Shown: in pieces, positions 40,795 through 51,687 of the stretch | How the letters are laid out: each line of letters begins with the position of its first letter | Position numbering within the stretch: the first letter of the stretch is position 1 | Assembly: GCF_963678635.1 (NCBI RefSeq) | Contig: NC_087067.1 | Coordinates: 47,790,001 to 47,854,000 of the forward strand | Length of the DNA stretch: 64,000 nt | Source of the DNA: Symsagittifera roscoffensis | Lineage: Eukaryota; Xenacoelomorpha; Acoela; Convolutidae | Direction of reading: 5' to 3' | Position numbers and translations under genes: made by a program | Notes under the pieces: model-generated | What the model was told of the DNA's origin: nothing | What the model saw: the letters and a program-made list of their open reading frames with translations, nothing else | Database searches by the model: none

Positions 40795-42290
40795 TTAATC
40801 ATCAGCAAAAAATCCATTTGGAAAAATATCGTGAATGACATCTGACATTGTTAGAAGTTTAGCAAGCAAGCAAGTGATTTATTTAGTTTGCAGTAGTGGC
40901 CAAAGCAGTTCAAGTGCTTGGATGATTTTGTGTAATTCAGTAGTTGGTGAGAATTCATGCGGTGTGTTCTGAATGAGGTCATGAAGTTTATGATTATATT
41001 TGATGTTATGCATGTGTTCTAGGATTGGGATTGCAACAGGCTGTATATGTTCATGTGGGACAATTAGTGGAAAAGATTTATCAACTTTAAAAATTCGGGT
41101 TAGTGGGCAGAATCTATACATTCCGCGGATAGGGTCGTAATTTCTAGAGATTCCTTGTAAGTTAGTGTGTTTGATACAAATTGTAAAGTTTAAGAAAAAC
41201 AGTGAAGTGTAGTTAGAGTTAATAAATTGAAATCGATGGTGTGGTTGTCTTGATGGTGTATTAGTTGTGTAATGGTGTTGTATGAGTTTGTTTTGTGCGT
41301 AACATAGTTTGATTTGAGCAGTGTATGTCACGTTCCTTGGGTGCTAGGAAGTTAAAAGTTATTAAGAAATGGCTAAACATACTGAAAAAAAATCGTAAGC
41401 TTTTGAGTTGCGAAGTGCTGTTGATATAATGTGATCATATTTTTTATTCATAGAGTTGATTGTAAAGATATATGAGAACTTGAAGAAAGTTTTTTCAGTT
41501 AGTTGCGGGTTAGCTTTACTAACGTCATTTGAAAATATATCTTCATTTGGTCACACCATGGCGTGATCATGATGGTTAATTGAAAATCTATTAGCACTTT
41601 GTGCAGTGAATCTATTAAGGGTTTGGTTTATTCCGATAAATGTGAACTGTTTTTCGTGAAGTGCTGTAGTGGGATGATATAGCCTAGCTAATCCTCTCGT
41701 CTGGATTATTATATAGTGGGAGTGATAATGGGTTACTGAAGTGATAGAATGAGCGCCATTAAAGTGTGGGAAATAGTGCATTTTTCGTTAACGTAATTTG
41801 GTTGATCTTTGTTAAAATTTGAGTGATAGTAAGTGTATTGTGGAAAAAACGGTGAACTTACTTGGAGAAATTCTTTTGTGTTAGTATAAAGTGGATGATC
41901 CATAAAAATTTGAGCTATTCGAGGATTGGAAGGGAACGGAGTATTGGGGAGTTTTCTTTTAAATACTCGTTGGGCTCGGTTTTCTCTAGTAGTGGATGGA
42001 GAGTTGGAGACTTCTGAGGAAGTTATGGTCTGTGAGAGGTGATGGATGGTGAATGTGATAGGGTGTTGTAGTTGTTGTTGAATGGTTATGAAGTAATCTA
42101 ATTCGCTTTTAAATTCGGTGTCAACGGGACTAGAGTGATCAGGTGGCTTGCTGGTCATTGGGGAGTAGGTAAGGGTTGCGTCAGTATAGGAGGAAGGGGC
42201 TGAGGAAGGTTCAACGGTGATTTGAGTCTGGATGGGTTAAAAGGGGGTTGGGAAAAAGTGGATGACCAGGTTCGGAGTCTGCAAATTCAT
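40795..42290 (-). pseudogene. Copy 3 ORF5 remnant
   Basis: Minus-strand pieces at 41733-42158 and 40879-41331 match ORF5 of copy 1 (RQPHHRFQFIN, NLQGISRNYDPI, IPILEHMHN). It reads through with sense codons at the two positions where copy 1 has TGA, but has its own stops and frameshifts elsewhere. Confidence 0.8.
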
Positions 42291-44832
42291 CGGGTTTTCC
42301 ATATCGGAGTTATTAAATTGTGAAATGGTGTCAAAAAACTGGGTTCGTTGAAGTGTTGTGTGAGTCCATGCTTGGTGAATTGTTAGTATATGATGGTTCA
42401 GGCTAGGGAGGGATAATGAACTGTTATTTTGTAATGTATGTACTTGTGGTGCATTAGGAGTTGTGTTTGTAGTGTCTCGTGAATTATCATATGTATAGGG
42501 TGTAGTTGATAGTTTTTGATTGTATTCAATTACTTGAGCGTCTTAATTTTTTTGTTAATTAAACTGAAAATTTTCCGAACAATCATGCGAAGACTATGCG
42601 TGCTACACTTGCTTGTTTGTTTACTTGAGTATTGCGCATGTATTGTATATTCCGTTCATTAAAGAAACGAGAAATCCAAAATTAAACAGCGCATCTAATA
42701 TAGTCAAACTTTCTAAGATGTAGTAGAGCAATCCTAGAAAGGCGGGTAGTTCATTTTTAAGCTTTACAGAACTGAAGATAATGTTGGAGAAATATCTTGT
42801 GGATGGTATTTTTCTCCGTTTAGATAAAAGTAATCTTTTATATCTTTAAAGTATCCACTGTAGTCTTGGTTGTAGATGTCTGAAAATTCAGCGGCTTATG
42901 CAAGTTTTCGTAAATTTTGGTCAAGGGATTGTTTTTGTGTTGTGTCCATTTTTGTGAGGAGTTCTTGAAATTGTTGTGTGCGGATGTGATGTTGTAGATC
43001 TGATCTGGAGTACGTACTTTTTGATTGTAGATCTATATTTGGGTTTCTAGCAATAGATTTAATACTTTCTGGTAAAAATTCTTTAAAGATGGCATAAATG
43101 TTGTTTATGGTGCGAGAAGATGAAAACTAATTTCATCGGGAGTTAATTGTACAACATTGTGGCTATTTTTAAGTTCACATGGGGCGGCTGTATCCCAAAA
43201 ACATTTTCTTCTATAAAGTGTGTCAACAAAATGTACTTATTTTTTGTAGATTATGTGTAATTTTTTGTAACACCGTTTATCTTCGAATACATTTAATGGT
43301 GATACTTTTTTCGTACAAGTGTAATATCATAACATTTTTTCTTCACAGTTATTAAATTTCTGATAGCAAATTTCCTGCATAAGGAATTTTTAATACTGCA
43401 AGCACAAGTGATTGTAGATTTTGTGTTCGTTGAATTTCACATAAGTGATGAAGCGTTTCTAGTTCTGATGGTGACATTTCCTTAAAAATTCTACTTATTG
43501 TAAAATCCATTTTCCTATCAAGTGGATGTCATAGTGAATTGAACCAAAATAAATGTTGTTCATAAGTGATAGTTCTTGTAAGCGTGTACTGCTTTTTTTC
43601 TTTTGGTCAAAACTTTCCACCATTTCTTCCTGCGCTTTTTAGAAGTGTTGCTGGGATGTATGAATTTTCATCGTTTTTTGAAACGTACTGTAATGAATCT
43701 GGTATAATTTTCAAGTTTACCGTTCACAAGTCAAAATTTTTTTCGTATTCGACAATGATTTCAGAGTACTGTGTTTTAAAAAGTGGAGTGTTATATTTGC
43801 AGGCGAGTTCTGTTTCTGGGTAGATTTGAAAACGTGTTAGACTGTTTTCTATATTATTAATATTTTTGAAACGTTGATTGTTTTGCCTGTTTTGTTCAGG
43901 GTTTACTTCATCATAAGGTATGAATTCAAAAAATTTTTCTTTGATGAAATTTAATCATTCTTGTGTGTATTTTTGCAACTTGAAATGTGGTACATGTGTC
44001 TTTGGGGAATCAAACATTTGTTGCTTGTGTTCTAGTTGTTGGATCGCAATATCCTTGGTCGTTTTCACAAGGTGATCGGATTCCTAGATAAATTATAGTG
44101 TCTTCTTTCAAATCTCGTGTTAATTGTACTTTTTCTAGTTGAATTTTCCATCAAAAAATATAATTGCTTGATATCTTTTGTTTTTTGTGTCAGCTTTACA
44201 ATTTGAAGGGTTATTAATTCCAATGTGTCGTTTCCATTTTTATCATAGAGATCATAAGTTAATCGTTCATGTGCGCCGTTGTCATCTAATTTTATATGTC
44301 CTTGGTATCTTTCAATTTCTGCTTGGTGTGCAGAGTCTGGAAAAACTTGAAAATTCACTAGTTTTTGATTTATACCATCATTTGTGGTTAATTTTAGTCT
44401 ATTTAGTTCGTGTTTACAATTTTTAGGGCTATGAAGTATAAGTCTATGTATATTACTTTGATAGAAATATTCGTGATCAAGTCTATTTTTATTTCCAATT
44501 GAGACTTGAGAACGATGTACTTTTTTCTCTGAGAATGTTGCTTTAAACTTGTATCCTGTTAATGTTGTAGCTCTAGCTTTTGAATAAAGTGTCGCTTTTC
44601 TATTTGTTGTTTTTTTTGTGGTTCAGATTCGCATTGGGTTACATAATTTATGGCGTAATTATGTAGTTTTTTTCGTTCATTTTCTTCACAGTCATAGTGT
44701 GTGATTAATAAATCTTGGGGTCTTGTTCGAGGTGAAGTGTGTTTTTGGTTCTTTTTTGTTTCTGGAAAAGTAAAGGGAAAAAGGTTTGGAAGAGAAACAT
44801 TTTTAAAAAATACATGTTTAGGATAGTCCTGA
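42291..44832 (-). pseudogene. Copy 3 envelope-like gene remnant
   Basis: Minus-strand fragments match env of copy 1: 44559-44861 (TRPQDLLITHYDCEENER), 44065-44358 (MNFQVFPDSAHQAEIERYQG) and further diverged parts down to about 42300. Multiple frameshifts and stops. Confidence 0.82.
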
Positions 44833-45262
44833 ATAAGGATTATAGAATGTAATATAACCAAGTGTCTTTTTTGTATAACTATCGTGTTTATAGATAACTT
44901 CTGTTTCTATAAATGGGGGAGGTAATGATTGAGCTGTTATATTTGGTGGAGCTAGAGAGTGGAGGTGATGTGCTAAATTGTTTATTTTTACTGTTATTTC
45001 GAATTTAATTGTAAAGTTGTCTTGTGTAAGGATTTGTATGTTGTGTTCCTTTGTGTCTTTATGAAGAATATCGTGTCTATTTTGCAATCTGTTAAGTGCG
45101 CAGTTATGCAGTCTGTTTTTGTCGTGGTGTTATCCGAATAGTGGAGAAGGTGCTACGAATGTATTCCAATCTAATCGTAGGGGTGTATTCGTGGATAAAT
45201 TTTCCTTATATCTATCGTCTAAACTGGTAGAAAAATTTGGGGGAAAGGATGTTGTTGAAATG
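44818..45262 (-). pseudogene. Copy 3 ORF3 C-terminal remnant fused to the leader by deletion
   Basis: Encodes the folded end of ORF3 (NIQILTQDN, ITAQSLPPPFIETEVIYK, GYITFYNPYSGLS). The upstream edge at about 45262 abuts the primer binding site, marking the internal deletion junction. Confidence 0.8.
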
Positions 45263-45281
45263 CCTAACTGGTCGCACCAGA

Positions 45282-45658
45282 TGAGTTCTGTACGGTTGAC
45301 TGTACTCATAGAGTAATGTCAGATAAAGCACACCGTCTGCTCGTCACGCTATCTTATTTTCGGGCGGATAGATTCGTGCAACTTCTTAGTCTAATACCAA
45401 TTTTAACCTTATTCTTACATCTCCTAGTATCAATAGATCTAGTGTATAGTGGTTTATGCGAGTTAGTTTCCAGAAGGAGAACAATTGTAATCTAAGTTTA
45501 ATTCAGATTGCTCTGGTGCTGAAACTACAAGTATTTTCAGCACTTACAAATAAGTGTAACTGTTAGTCATGGTAAATGATTGGTTAGTTAACAATATTTT
45601 ATAGAATTAGAGAATTATATTATAACCAATTATAAATTCTAGTTTGAAACTGGTTCCA
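45282..45658 (-). repeat. Copy 3 5' LTR
   Basis: 377 bp on the minus strand, bordered by the primer site complement (45270-45279) on its inner side and AAAG on its outer side. Confidence 0.88.
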
Positions 45659-46201
45659 AAAGAGTAGCTAACCAAAATATGAGTAATTAAACTCTAATTT
45701 CAGCTGCTGTAAGACCGCTTCAAATAATTTTCGACTCTCTGGTCGCCCATACTTTGTCAAAGTGTACTTGAATAGTTTGAATAGTGTAACTTTTCAATTA
45801 CTTCTGTTTTTTTCTCAGCAAAATTGTTTCGATTTTTCTTCAATTTTGTTTTGAACTGCAACAAAATTTTTTTCGAGTCTTTCAAGTGAAGTCAACTTTT
45901 GATCGCAAGAAGCTGTTATTAATTCCATGAACTTTAAATGACAATTCAAGGACAAAATGAAACCAAGCATTGTTTACAAGTGTTATTTCTATAGAACCAT
46001 TTTTTCGCAATAAGTTTCTTAAATAACTAAAATTTAAATTTCAGTTATCGAACACTTCGAACTTTTGTTTATTTGCAAGCAAGTTTATCTCGAAATTTAC
46101 TTTGTTTGGGTTTATATCCGTTCACTCTCGTTTCAACTCAGTGTGATGTTTAACTAAAACAGCCTCTATTTTTGTCTAATTGTTAATGAAAATAAACAAA
46201 A
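45659..46201. other. Spacer between copy 3 and the trypsin-fold gene
   Basis: No supported gene. It should contain the promoter of the gene starting at 46202; none can be named. Confidence 0.4.
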
Positions 46202-46363
46202 ATGAGCCCTTCTGTATTAATTGTAGAATTTGCTTTATTTCTGCCAGTTTTATTTTCTTTTAGGGTTAAAAAAGATACTTCGAGTGATGTCAAGTCATCA
46301 TTAATTCAAAACATAGTGAACGGCGTCCCAGCAGCTCAAACTCCTTTCTTTATCCGCATTGAG
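46202..46363 (+). CDS. Trypsin-fold serine protease homologue, exon 1
   Basis: ATG 46202 starts a secretion signal (SVLIVEFALFLPVLFSF) and a short pro-segment, then the S1 N-terminal motif NIVNGVPAAQTPFFIRIE, equivalent to IVGG of trypsin. A GAG|GTACCG donor at 46364 ends the exon in phase 0. The four exons join in phase to a secreted protein of about 277 residues. S1-family members without catalytic residues act as binding or regulatory proteins in insect and crustacean haemolymph (established), but the role here is unknown. Reading past the donor to 46513 gives only a non-homologous tail. Confidence 0.85.
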
Positions 46364-47441
46364 GTACCGTTCCTTCAAGATCAAAGACAAAGAAAACATA
46401 ATTTGCCCTCTGATTTCAATATCATAGCTTTTGTAATAGTTTTTCTCGTCACCAGAAAAAAAACAAAATCAATACAAAAACAAAATACTTTTTTATATAT
46501 AAAATATTTCTAATTAGATAAAGGTTTAATCTGTTAGCAAAAGTGAAAGTGACTCGAGGAAATTATGGCATCAGATGGCGTTTTTAAAAAATATTTTATC
46601 ATTGTCTCAAACAGTTTTCAAACGGGTGTCAAGTGTAATATCATCTTAAAATGCTCATGGCCGCATTTCAGATTTGGAAAAAAATCATTTGGTCAAGGTC
46701 AAAAAAATTAGTTTGCTTTTTGCTCGTGTTCAAAGTAAATGATATGAATAAATAGATAGAAATAGCTTTATGACCTCTAATGTTTGATTTGTTTTCGAGA
46801 AAAAGTTTTGCGGCGTTTTTAGCACTTTTTACGATAGCCGGTTTGCCTTTAAACTAAAAAGAAATGTAGAAAAAATATGTTCTAATTTTGGTTTTTTCCT
46901 TGTTTCTTAAGATTCTTAATTCAAATTTTTGTGGTCCAAACATTCCTAAGCAATTACGTAGTGAGGGTATCCTTAATTAATAAACGTTCTTTCTTAAAAG
47001 TGAAAATTAAATAGTGCGAGTGATGAAAAGGAAAAAGTCATTGGCTTACAAATTGTAAACTTGACAAATCAAAGAAAAGCACACTTATCTGGCTGCCAAT
47101 GGTTCGTTTGAATATGCAGTTTTGTTTCAACAGGAACTGAATTTTAGTTTGAACAAAAGTGACTTTTTATCAAAACTTTAATTGTAACAAATTTAACCTG
47201 AAAACATTCGCGACAACATGCGCTTCAAACCACTGAAGATGCTCCTTCAGAAGGCATGAGATTGAGAAACTCTTAATTTTGACGTTTTTTTTATTATTTT
47301 TTTTTGAAAAAACATTACCAGGCATTATCAGAGCGAAACATTGGCCTGTGAATTTCATATATCATTTCAACTTTTTCTTCTGAACTTTAAAACTGAATTT
47401 TTAAACCATTTTCCAATCAGTACTAATAACAGTTACTTTAG
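46364..47441. other. Intron 1 of the trypsin-fold gene
   Basis: 1.08 kb, AT-rich, with no recognisable element. The minus-strand frame at 47170-47358 is not supported. Confidence 0.6.
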
Positions 47442-47538
47442 CTAAATCATGGACGCCATTGTGCAGGTGCAGTTATACATGAAAGATGGGTAGTCACATC
47501 TGCTGTATGCATTTCTCTCACTGGTCAACTCACGACAC
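47442..47538 (+). CDS. Trypsin-fold serine protease homologue, exon 2 (catalytic His lost)
   Basis: Follows TTACTTTAG and ends before GTAAGA, phase 0 to phase 1. It encodes LNHGRHCAGAVIHERWVVTS then AVC. This is the block that in active enzymes reads CGGSLI...WVLTAAHC; here the residue at the catalytic His position is Val, while the Cys pair is kept. Too short and split to be found as a single open frame. Confidence 0.85.
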
Positions 47539-47813
47539 GTAAGAGCTTTTTGAGACAAAATTAGAATGCAAAAACTCAATTTTATGGTCAAAATTTTCCA
47601 AAAAACTGCTAACTGCAAATTTTTAGCCTGCTTTAAAAAAACTGTTTTGCTTGGGCACAGAAAATCCGCTCCTTAATTCGCCCCTGTTCAAGGTGTAAAA
47701 ATTTCACAATAGTTATCAGACGAGTTGTTTCAATTAAACTTTTGAAGGGATTAAGTGAGCCGTGATTTTACATAGATTTCATTTCACTCACTAATAACTA
47801 TTCAGTTTTTCAG

Positions 47814-47904
47814 CAGATAAGCTAAAGATTCTGGTACGAAAGGTCAACAAGGGCTTAAAAGGAGGCAAAAGGATCATAGCTACCGACATCGTTATACCAG
47901 CTAA
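47814..47904 (+). CDS. Trypsin-fold serine protease homologue, exon 3
   Basis: Acceptor TTTTTCAG at 47813 and donor GTAAAT at 47905, phases 1 and 2. It encodes DKLKILVRKVNKGLKGGKRI and IATDIVIPA, the strand-rich part between the His and Asp regions of S1 folds. Confidence 0.78.
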
Positions 47905-48170
47905 GTAAATGAACCTCTAGCGATGTTTGCTTAGAAGCCTGCGTGGTAGGACTATCTTCCCCTCAGGGATTTGACCCCCTGTCCACCCAAACAATCAACC
48001 CCACTTTTTTGCGAGATCCAGTTATGACTGATTACTCCTAAAACGCCACTTTTTGCGCTTTTTTACAAAAATTTGCCTGCGATATAGAATTATTTTAATA
48101 TACAAGTTTTTATGGTGTTTTAGAAGAGCAATTTTACAGAAAAAGAATTTTGTTGCATGACAAACAAGTG

Positions 48171-48624
48171 CAGGGGCGGATCTAGGATTTTCTCGAGGAG
48201 GGGGGCGGATTTTCAAAAAAAATCGAAAATTTTGACGACCTTTTTGTTTTTTTTTAGGTCGACCAAATTGGTTGTTCGAGCTCTCCCAAGGCACTGTTTC
48301 GCCCTATTTTGGCTAAATTTTCTGTTTTCTGCGCCGCAGGCAAATTTAAAAAAAAAAACAGTCAAAAAAGCCTTTTTTTGGGCACTTTTTGAAAAATTTT
48401 GACAAAAAATCGCGTTTTTTTTCCGGCGCGCGCTCCCCCTCAAAGTTAGTATATATTGGCGCCAAAGGCGCCTTTAGAAAAATTTTAGGGTCGGTCGGCC
48501 AAAAATAGATTTCTGAAAAAGTATCAAAGGGGGGACCCTTTGGGTTGGCAGGGGTTCGAATCCCTGAGGGGAGGGGGGTCCATAAACCCGCCGACCACCC
48601 CCCCCCCCCCCAAATCCGCCCCTG
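48171..48624. mobile_element. hAT-like MITE family E
   Basis: 454 bp with ends CAGGGGCGGATCTAGGATTT and ATCCGCCCCTG, a well-known hAT-type terminus. Flanks AACAAGTG and AACAAAAG agree at 6 of 8 bases, a plausible aged target duplication. It lies in intron 3 of the trypsin-fold gene. Open frames inside are shadows. Confidence 0.8.
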
Positions 48625-48866
48625 AACAAAAGACATAATTTTTGGAGAAAGTTCCAGATCTTCGCCTGCTCAAAACTACAATTTTTTTTAGTGTTGTTTT
48701 TAAAAATATTTTGATGTAGGTGTAATAACTCACTGTTTAAATACCGGAAAAACCCGTTGTTTATCTTCTATATTTGTCTAAACTGACTTTAGGAGATGTT
48801 TGGCATTTGTAAATAATTTTCATAACATTGATTTCCTTGCAAAAATGAGGTTTTTTGCTTGCCTAG

Positions 48867-49350
48867 TTTCAATCAAAGCCACCATGCAAACGACTTGGCT
48901 TTGATCAGACTTGATCAAACAGTTCCAGAATACCGTGTCATTGAGATGTGTCAGTACTACCCAGCCTCTTTTGACACACGTGCCGTATCAGTCGGTGTTG
49001 GATCCACCACTCAAGCTGACTTCACCACGACAGGCTATCTTCGCGAAATTACCCTCAGGCTATCACCTCTCCAGATTATCGACTCATGGCTCAATTCTGA
49101 GATTTGCCCCATGAGTCTGGTCTGCACCGAGACAACTGATGAAAACTCTGGATTGTGTTACAATGACGATGGTAATCCTCTCTTTCTTAGAGATTGTGAG
49201 ACGCGTAACCACATTTGTCTCCTAGGAATTGCAACTCCAACCTTGAAAGATGAGAGTCCTTTGAGGGACTGCAAAGGTCAAGCGGATTTCACTAGTATTC
49301 CACACTTTCATGATTGGATTTTTACGACGATTGCATTGAACATGGACTAA
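48867..49350 (+). CDS. Trypsin-fold serine protease homologue, exon 4 (catalytic Ser lost)
   Basis: Acceptor TTGCCTAG at 48866; one base completes the exon 3 codon. HHANDLALIRLDQTVP carries the conserved Asp of the triad. Further on, CYNDDGNPLF occupies the place of the CxGDSGGPL motif: the catalytic Ser is Asp, and two of the surrounding glycines (the one before the Asp and the second after the Ser position) are Asn. The C-terminus IPHFHDWIFTTI is the usual S1 end helix. Stop TAA at 49348-49350, AATAAA at 49356. With Val for His in exon 2, two of three catalytic residues are gone. Confidence 0.9.
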
Positions 49351-49561
49351 AAGGAAATAAAACGCAATGAGGTTCAATTGTGAATGATCAATTAAAATAG
49401 AAACTTCGTGTGATTACGGATTATTATGGATTATAACAGATTATAATCTTTTTCATGCAAAAGCTTGGATATTTGAAACGTGTTCCTTTCTATTCAATCC
49501 CTGAACGCTGCAATTAGCAAATTGGGATTTACATTTGGCTTCTTTTAAAAAGCGCTTGTAC

Positions 49562-49971
49562 TGGAACCTGATCTAAACTACATTTTATGATTGGATAAAT
49601 TAGATATTTTACCACTGTAAAGTATTTAATATTAACCAATCATGATCCATCTGACTAACAATCCACTTATTTGTAAGTGCTGAAATTACTTGTAATTTCA
49701 GCACCAGAGAGATTTGAATTTAACTTAGAAATTAGTTGAACTCTCCCGAGTACTTCAGCAGCCGCAATAAACCAGTATACCCTAGATCTATATAGCCTAG
49801 CAGAGACTAGTTAAACAACCTGAGACTAGATAGTATAAGAGTAAGATTAGGATCGGTATTAGACTAAGAAGTTGCACGAATCTATCCGGCCGAAAATAAG
49901 ATAGCGTGACGAGCAGACGGTGTACCCTATCCGAAATTACTCTATGAGTTATACACTTCGGTCCTAACTCA
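49562..49971 (+). repeat. 5' LTR, copy 2
   Basis: 410 bp, TGGAACC...AACTCA, with over ten differences from the copy 1 LTRs. Perfect hairpin at 49677-49704; primer site TGGTGCGACC at 49974-49983. Confidence 0.95.
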
Positions 49972-50058
49972 TCTGGTGCGACCATAAGTCTCGAACAAGA
50001 CCTTAATAGCTTAGAATTAACCAATAATAGATTAGAATTTAGACAAAACATTTACAAA

Positions 50059-50292
50059 ATGTTATACGACGATAATTTAATCGAAATGTCTCTACGACTC
50101 AATAGATCAGAGCCAATATTCCGAACGATAACAGAACTACCCGGAATTGGAAGAAGACCTCGAACCAGAGACGACATACGACAAAATAGAAACTTACCAT
50201 ATAGTTATATGATAGTTCGGCAAAAGCCAACACAAACTTTTGTATTTAGAATACTACTAGCAATGAATTTAGATTTTCATTTGCAAACATAA
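50059..50292 (+). CDS. Leader ORF-a, copy 2 (77 aa)
   Basis: Same length and reading as 12297-12530 with six residue changes. Same Gly/Pro/Arg stretch (GIGRRPRTRDDIRQNR). Confidence 0.6.
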   Translation: MLYDDNLIEMSLRLNRSEPIFRTITELPGIGRRPRTRDDIRQNRNLPYSYMIVRQKPTQTFVFRILLAMNLDFHLQT

Positions 50293-51219
50293 ATTTTGAA
50301 GTCAATGTTCAAAATCATTTCAGGCGCTAAACAAAATTATTAATATACAATAACGATTGATAAAAAGATCTCAGATCGTTTTCCTAAATTCTGCAGTAAT
50401 ATACAAAACATGTTTGAAAAATATTTATTGAAAAATCAAAATAAGAATTAGTAGCATGACAATAAATGGTTAGTAATCATAAATCATCCTGTTGTTCCAG
50501 CTTCATCACCTAAACATAACAGCATTCATAAGCTCACTAATATCATAAAAACACTAAATCTTTTCCTTACACAAATTTAAATCATTTTAAAACTTAAATT
50601 CACTTAATTTTAAAATTAGATCATCAAGGCTTATCCTTGGATCTTAAATCATTTTCTATTTAATAAAATTTAAAACTTGATCATCAAGGCCTCTCCTTGG
50701 ATCAAAAAGAACAATTTGTTCTCCCCCACCCACTTAGCTAGTGTCTAACGACCTCAAACGTCGATTCACTATCCAACCCTTTCTAAAAACCCAGGACTAA
50801 CAGAAATTTTTGAACAAAACTAATCATTCAAATTAGGATAAACAGTGAAGAACTTCGGTTATTCATCCTTCACTTGATCCCCCCTCTTACCAGACCCAGG
50901 ATAAATCTTAGACTTAGTAAGTTTAAAATAGTATCTAACGAACTACTCGCGTTCTAATTATACCTGAACCTTGTGGATCGATTTACTATTCTCCAACCCT
51001 GAACACAATCACTACCCTTAAGTAAGATTAAGTAAGTTAACACCTTAGCTTATACTAGCTACGAGAAAGTATAAAATCATTCTTCGGAATCGATATACTT
51101 TTCTCTCCAACCCTGAACAAATAGACCCAGGTTAAGCTAACCAAAAAAATCGTAAGGACTAACAGTTTAAGCAAATAGAAATCATTTAACAACCTTTTGC
51201 ACCCATCATCCTAAACCTT
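50293..51219 (+). other. Copy 2 structured leader
   Basis: Contains the paired hairpins at 50619-50643 and 50679-50703, again 60 bp apart. The second has a changed loop but an intact stem. Confidence 0.55.
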
Positions 51220-51687
51220 ATGCCATTTAAAAACCTAGGAAATAAACAAACAATCGTTTTACACAATTGTGAAATAGATAACAAAAAATACGATCTTGTA
51301 ATCACACCACACACACAAACAGTTGGATATATCAGAACAAAACGACAAACACTAAAGAGAAAAATAATAACTAAACAAAGACAAATAACACGAAAAAGAT
51401 TTTCAAAAAATCGAAACGCATTTTCAGAATCAGAAACCAACAGTTTAGACGAACTTTATAAACTAAAAGAATCAATAGATAAAAATGGCCCAATTCACGA
51501 TCAATTATATTTCTCTGACTCAGAAACAACTTCAAATTCATCAAAAAGAGGAAAAAGAAGAATAAAAAAGCAGTATAAACACAAACCAGTACATTTATAC
51601 AATTGGAATCAACCAATTAGACACATTGATAATTACATATTAACAGTCATCGAACGAAAAAATGAGCTCAACGCACACCCCAGGTGA
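51220..51687 (+). CDS. ORF-b, copy 2 (155 aa, basic)
   Basis: Same length as in copy 1 with few changes. Overlaps the gag start at 51662 by 26 nt, with the same splice donor context (CCCCAG|GTGAAG) across the overlap. Confidence 0.65.
   Translation: MPFKNLGNKQTIVLHNCEIDNKKYDLVITPHTQTVGYIRTKRQTLKRKIITKQRQITRKRFSKNRNAFSESETNSLDELYKLKESIDKNGPIHDQLYFSDSETTSNSSKRGKRRIKKQYKHKPVHLYNWNQPIRHIDNYILTVIERKNELNAHPR

Larger units (their letters stand above)
38861..45658 (-). mobile_element. Retroelement copy 3, internally deleted (no gag-pol)
   Basis: Read on the minus strand: 5' LTR 45282-45658 (377 bp), primer site complement 45270-45279, then at once the folded end of ORF3, a degenerate env, ORF5, 3' UTR and the 3' LTR. 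Everything from about the primer site to mid-ORF3 is missing, roughly 11.5 kb compared with copy 1. A 4-bp AAAG duplication borders it (45659-45662 and 38857-38860). LTRs are more diverged than those of copies 1 and 2, so it is older or a different subfamily. Non-autonomous. Confidence 0.88.

Noticed and set aside
48540..48565. GGTTCGAATCC, a perfect tRNA B-box, suggesting a tRNA or SINE
   Set aside because: There is no A-box or cloverleaf. The motif is inside the hAT-like MITE, and the related copy at 7850 has a different sequence there.
48022..48733. Overlapping frames on both strands (65-100 aa)
   Set aside because: They fall in the family E MITE and its poly-C stretches; no protein signature.
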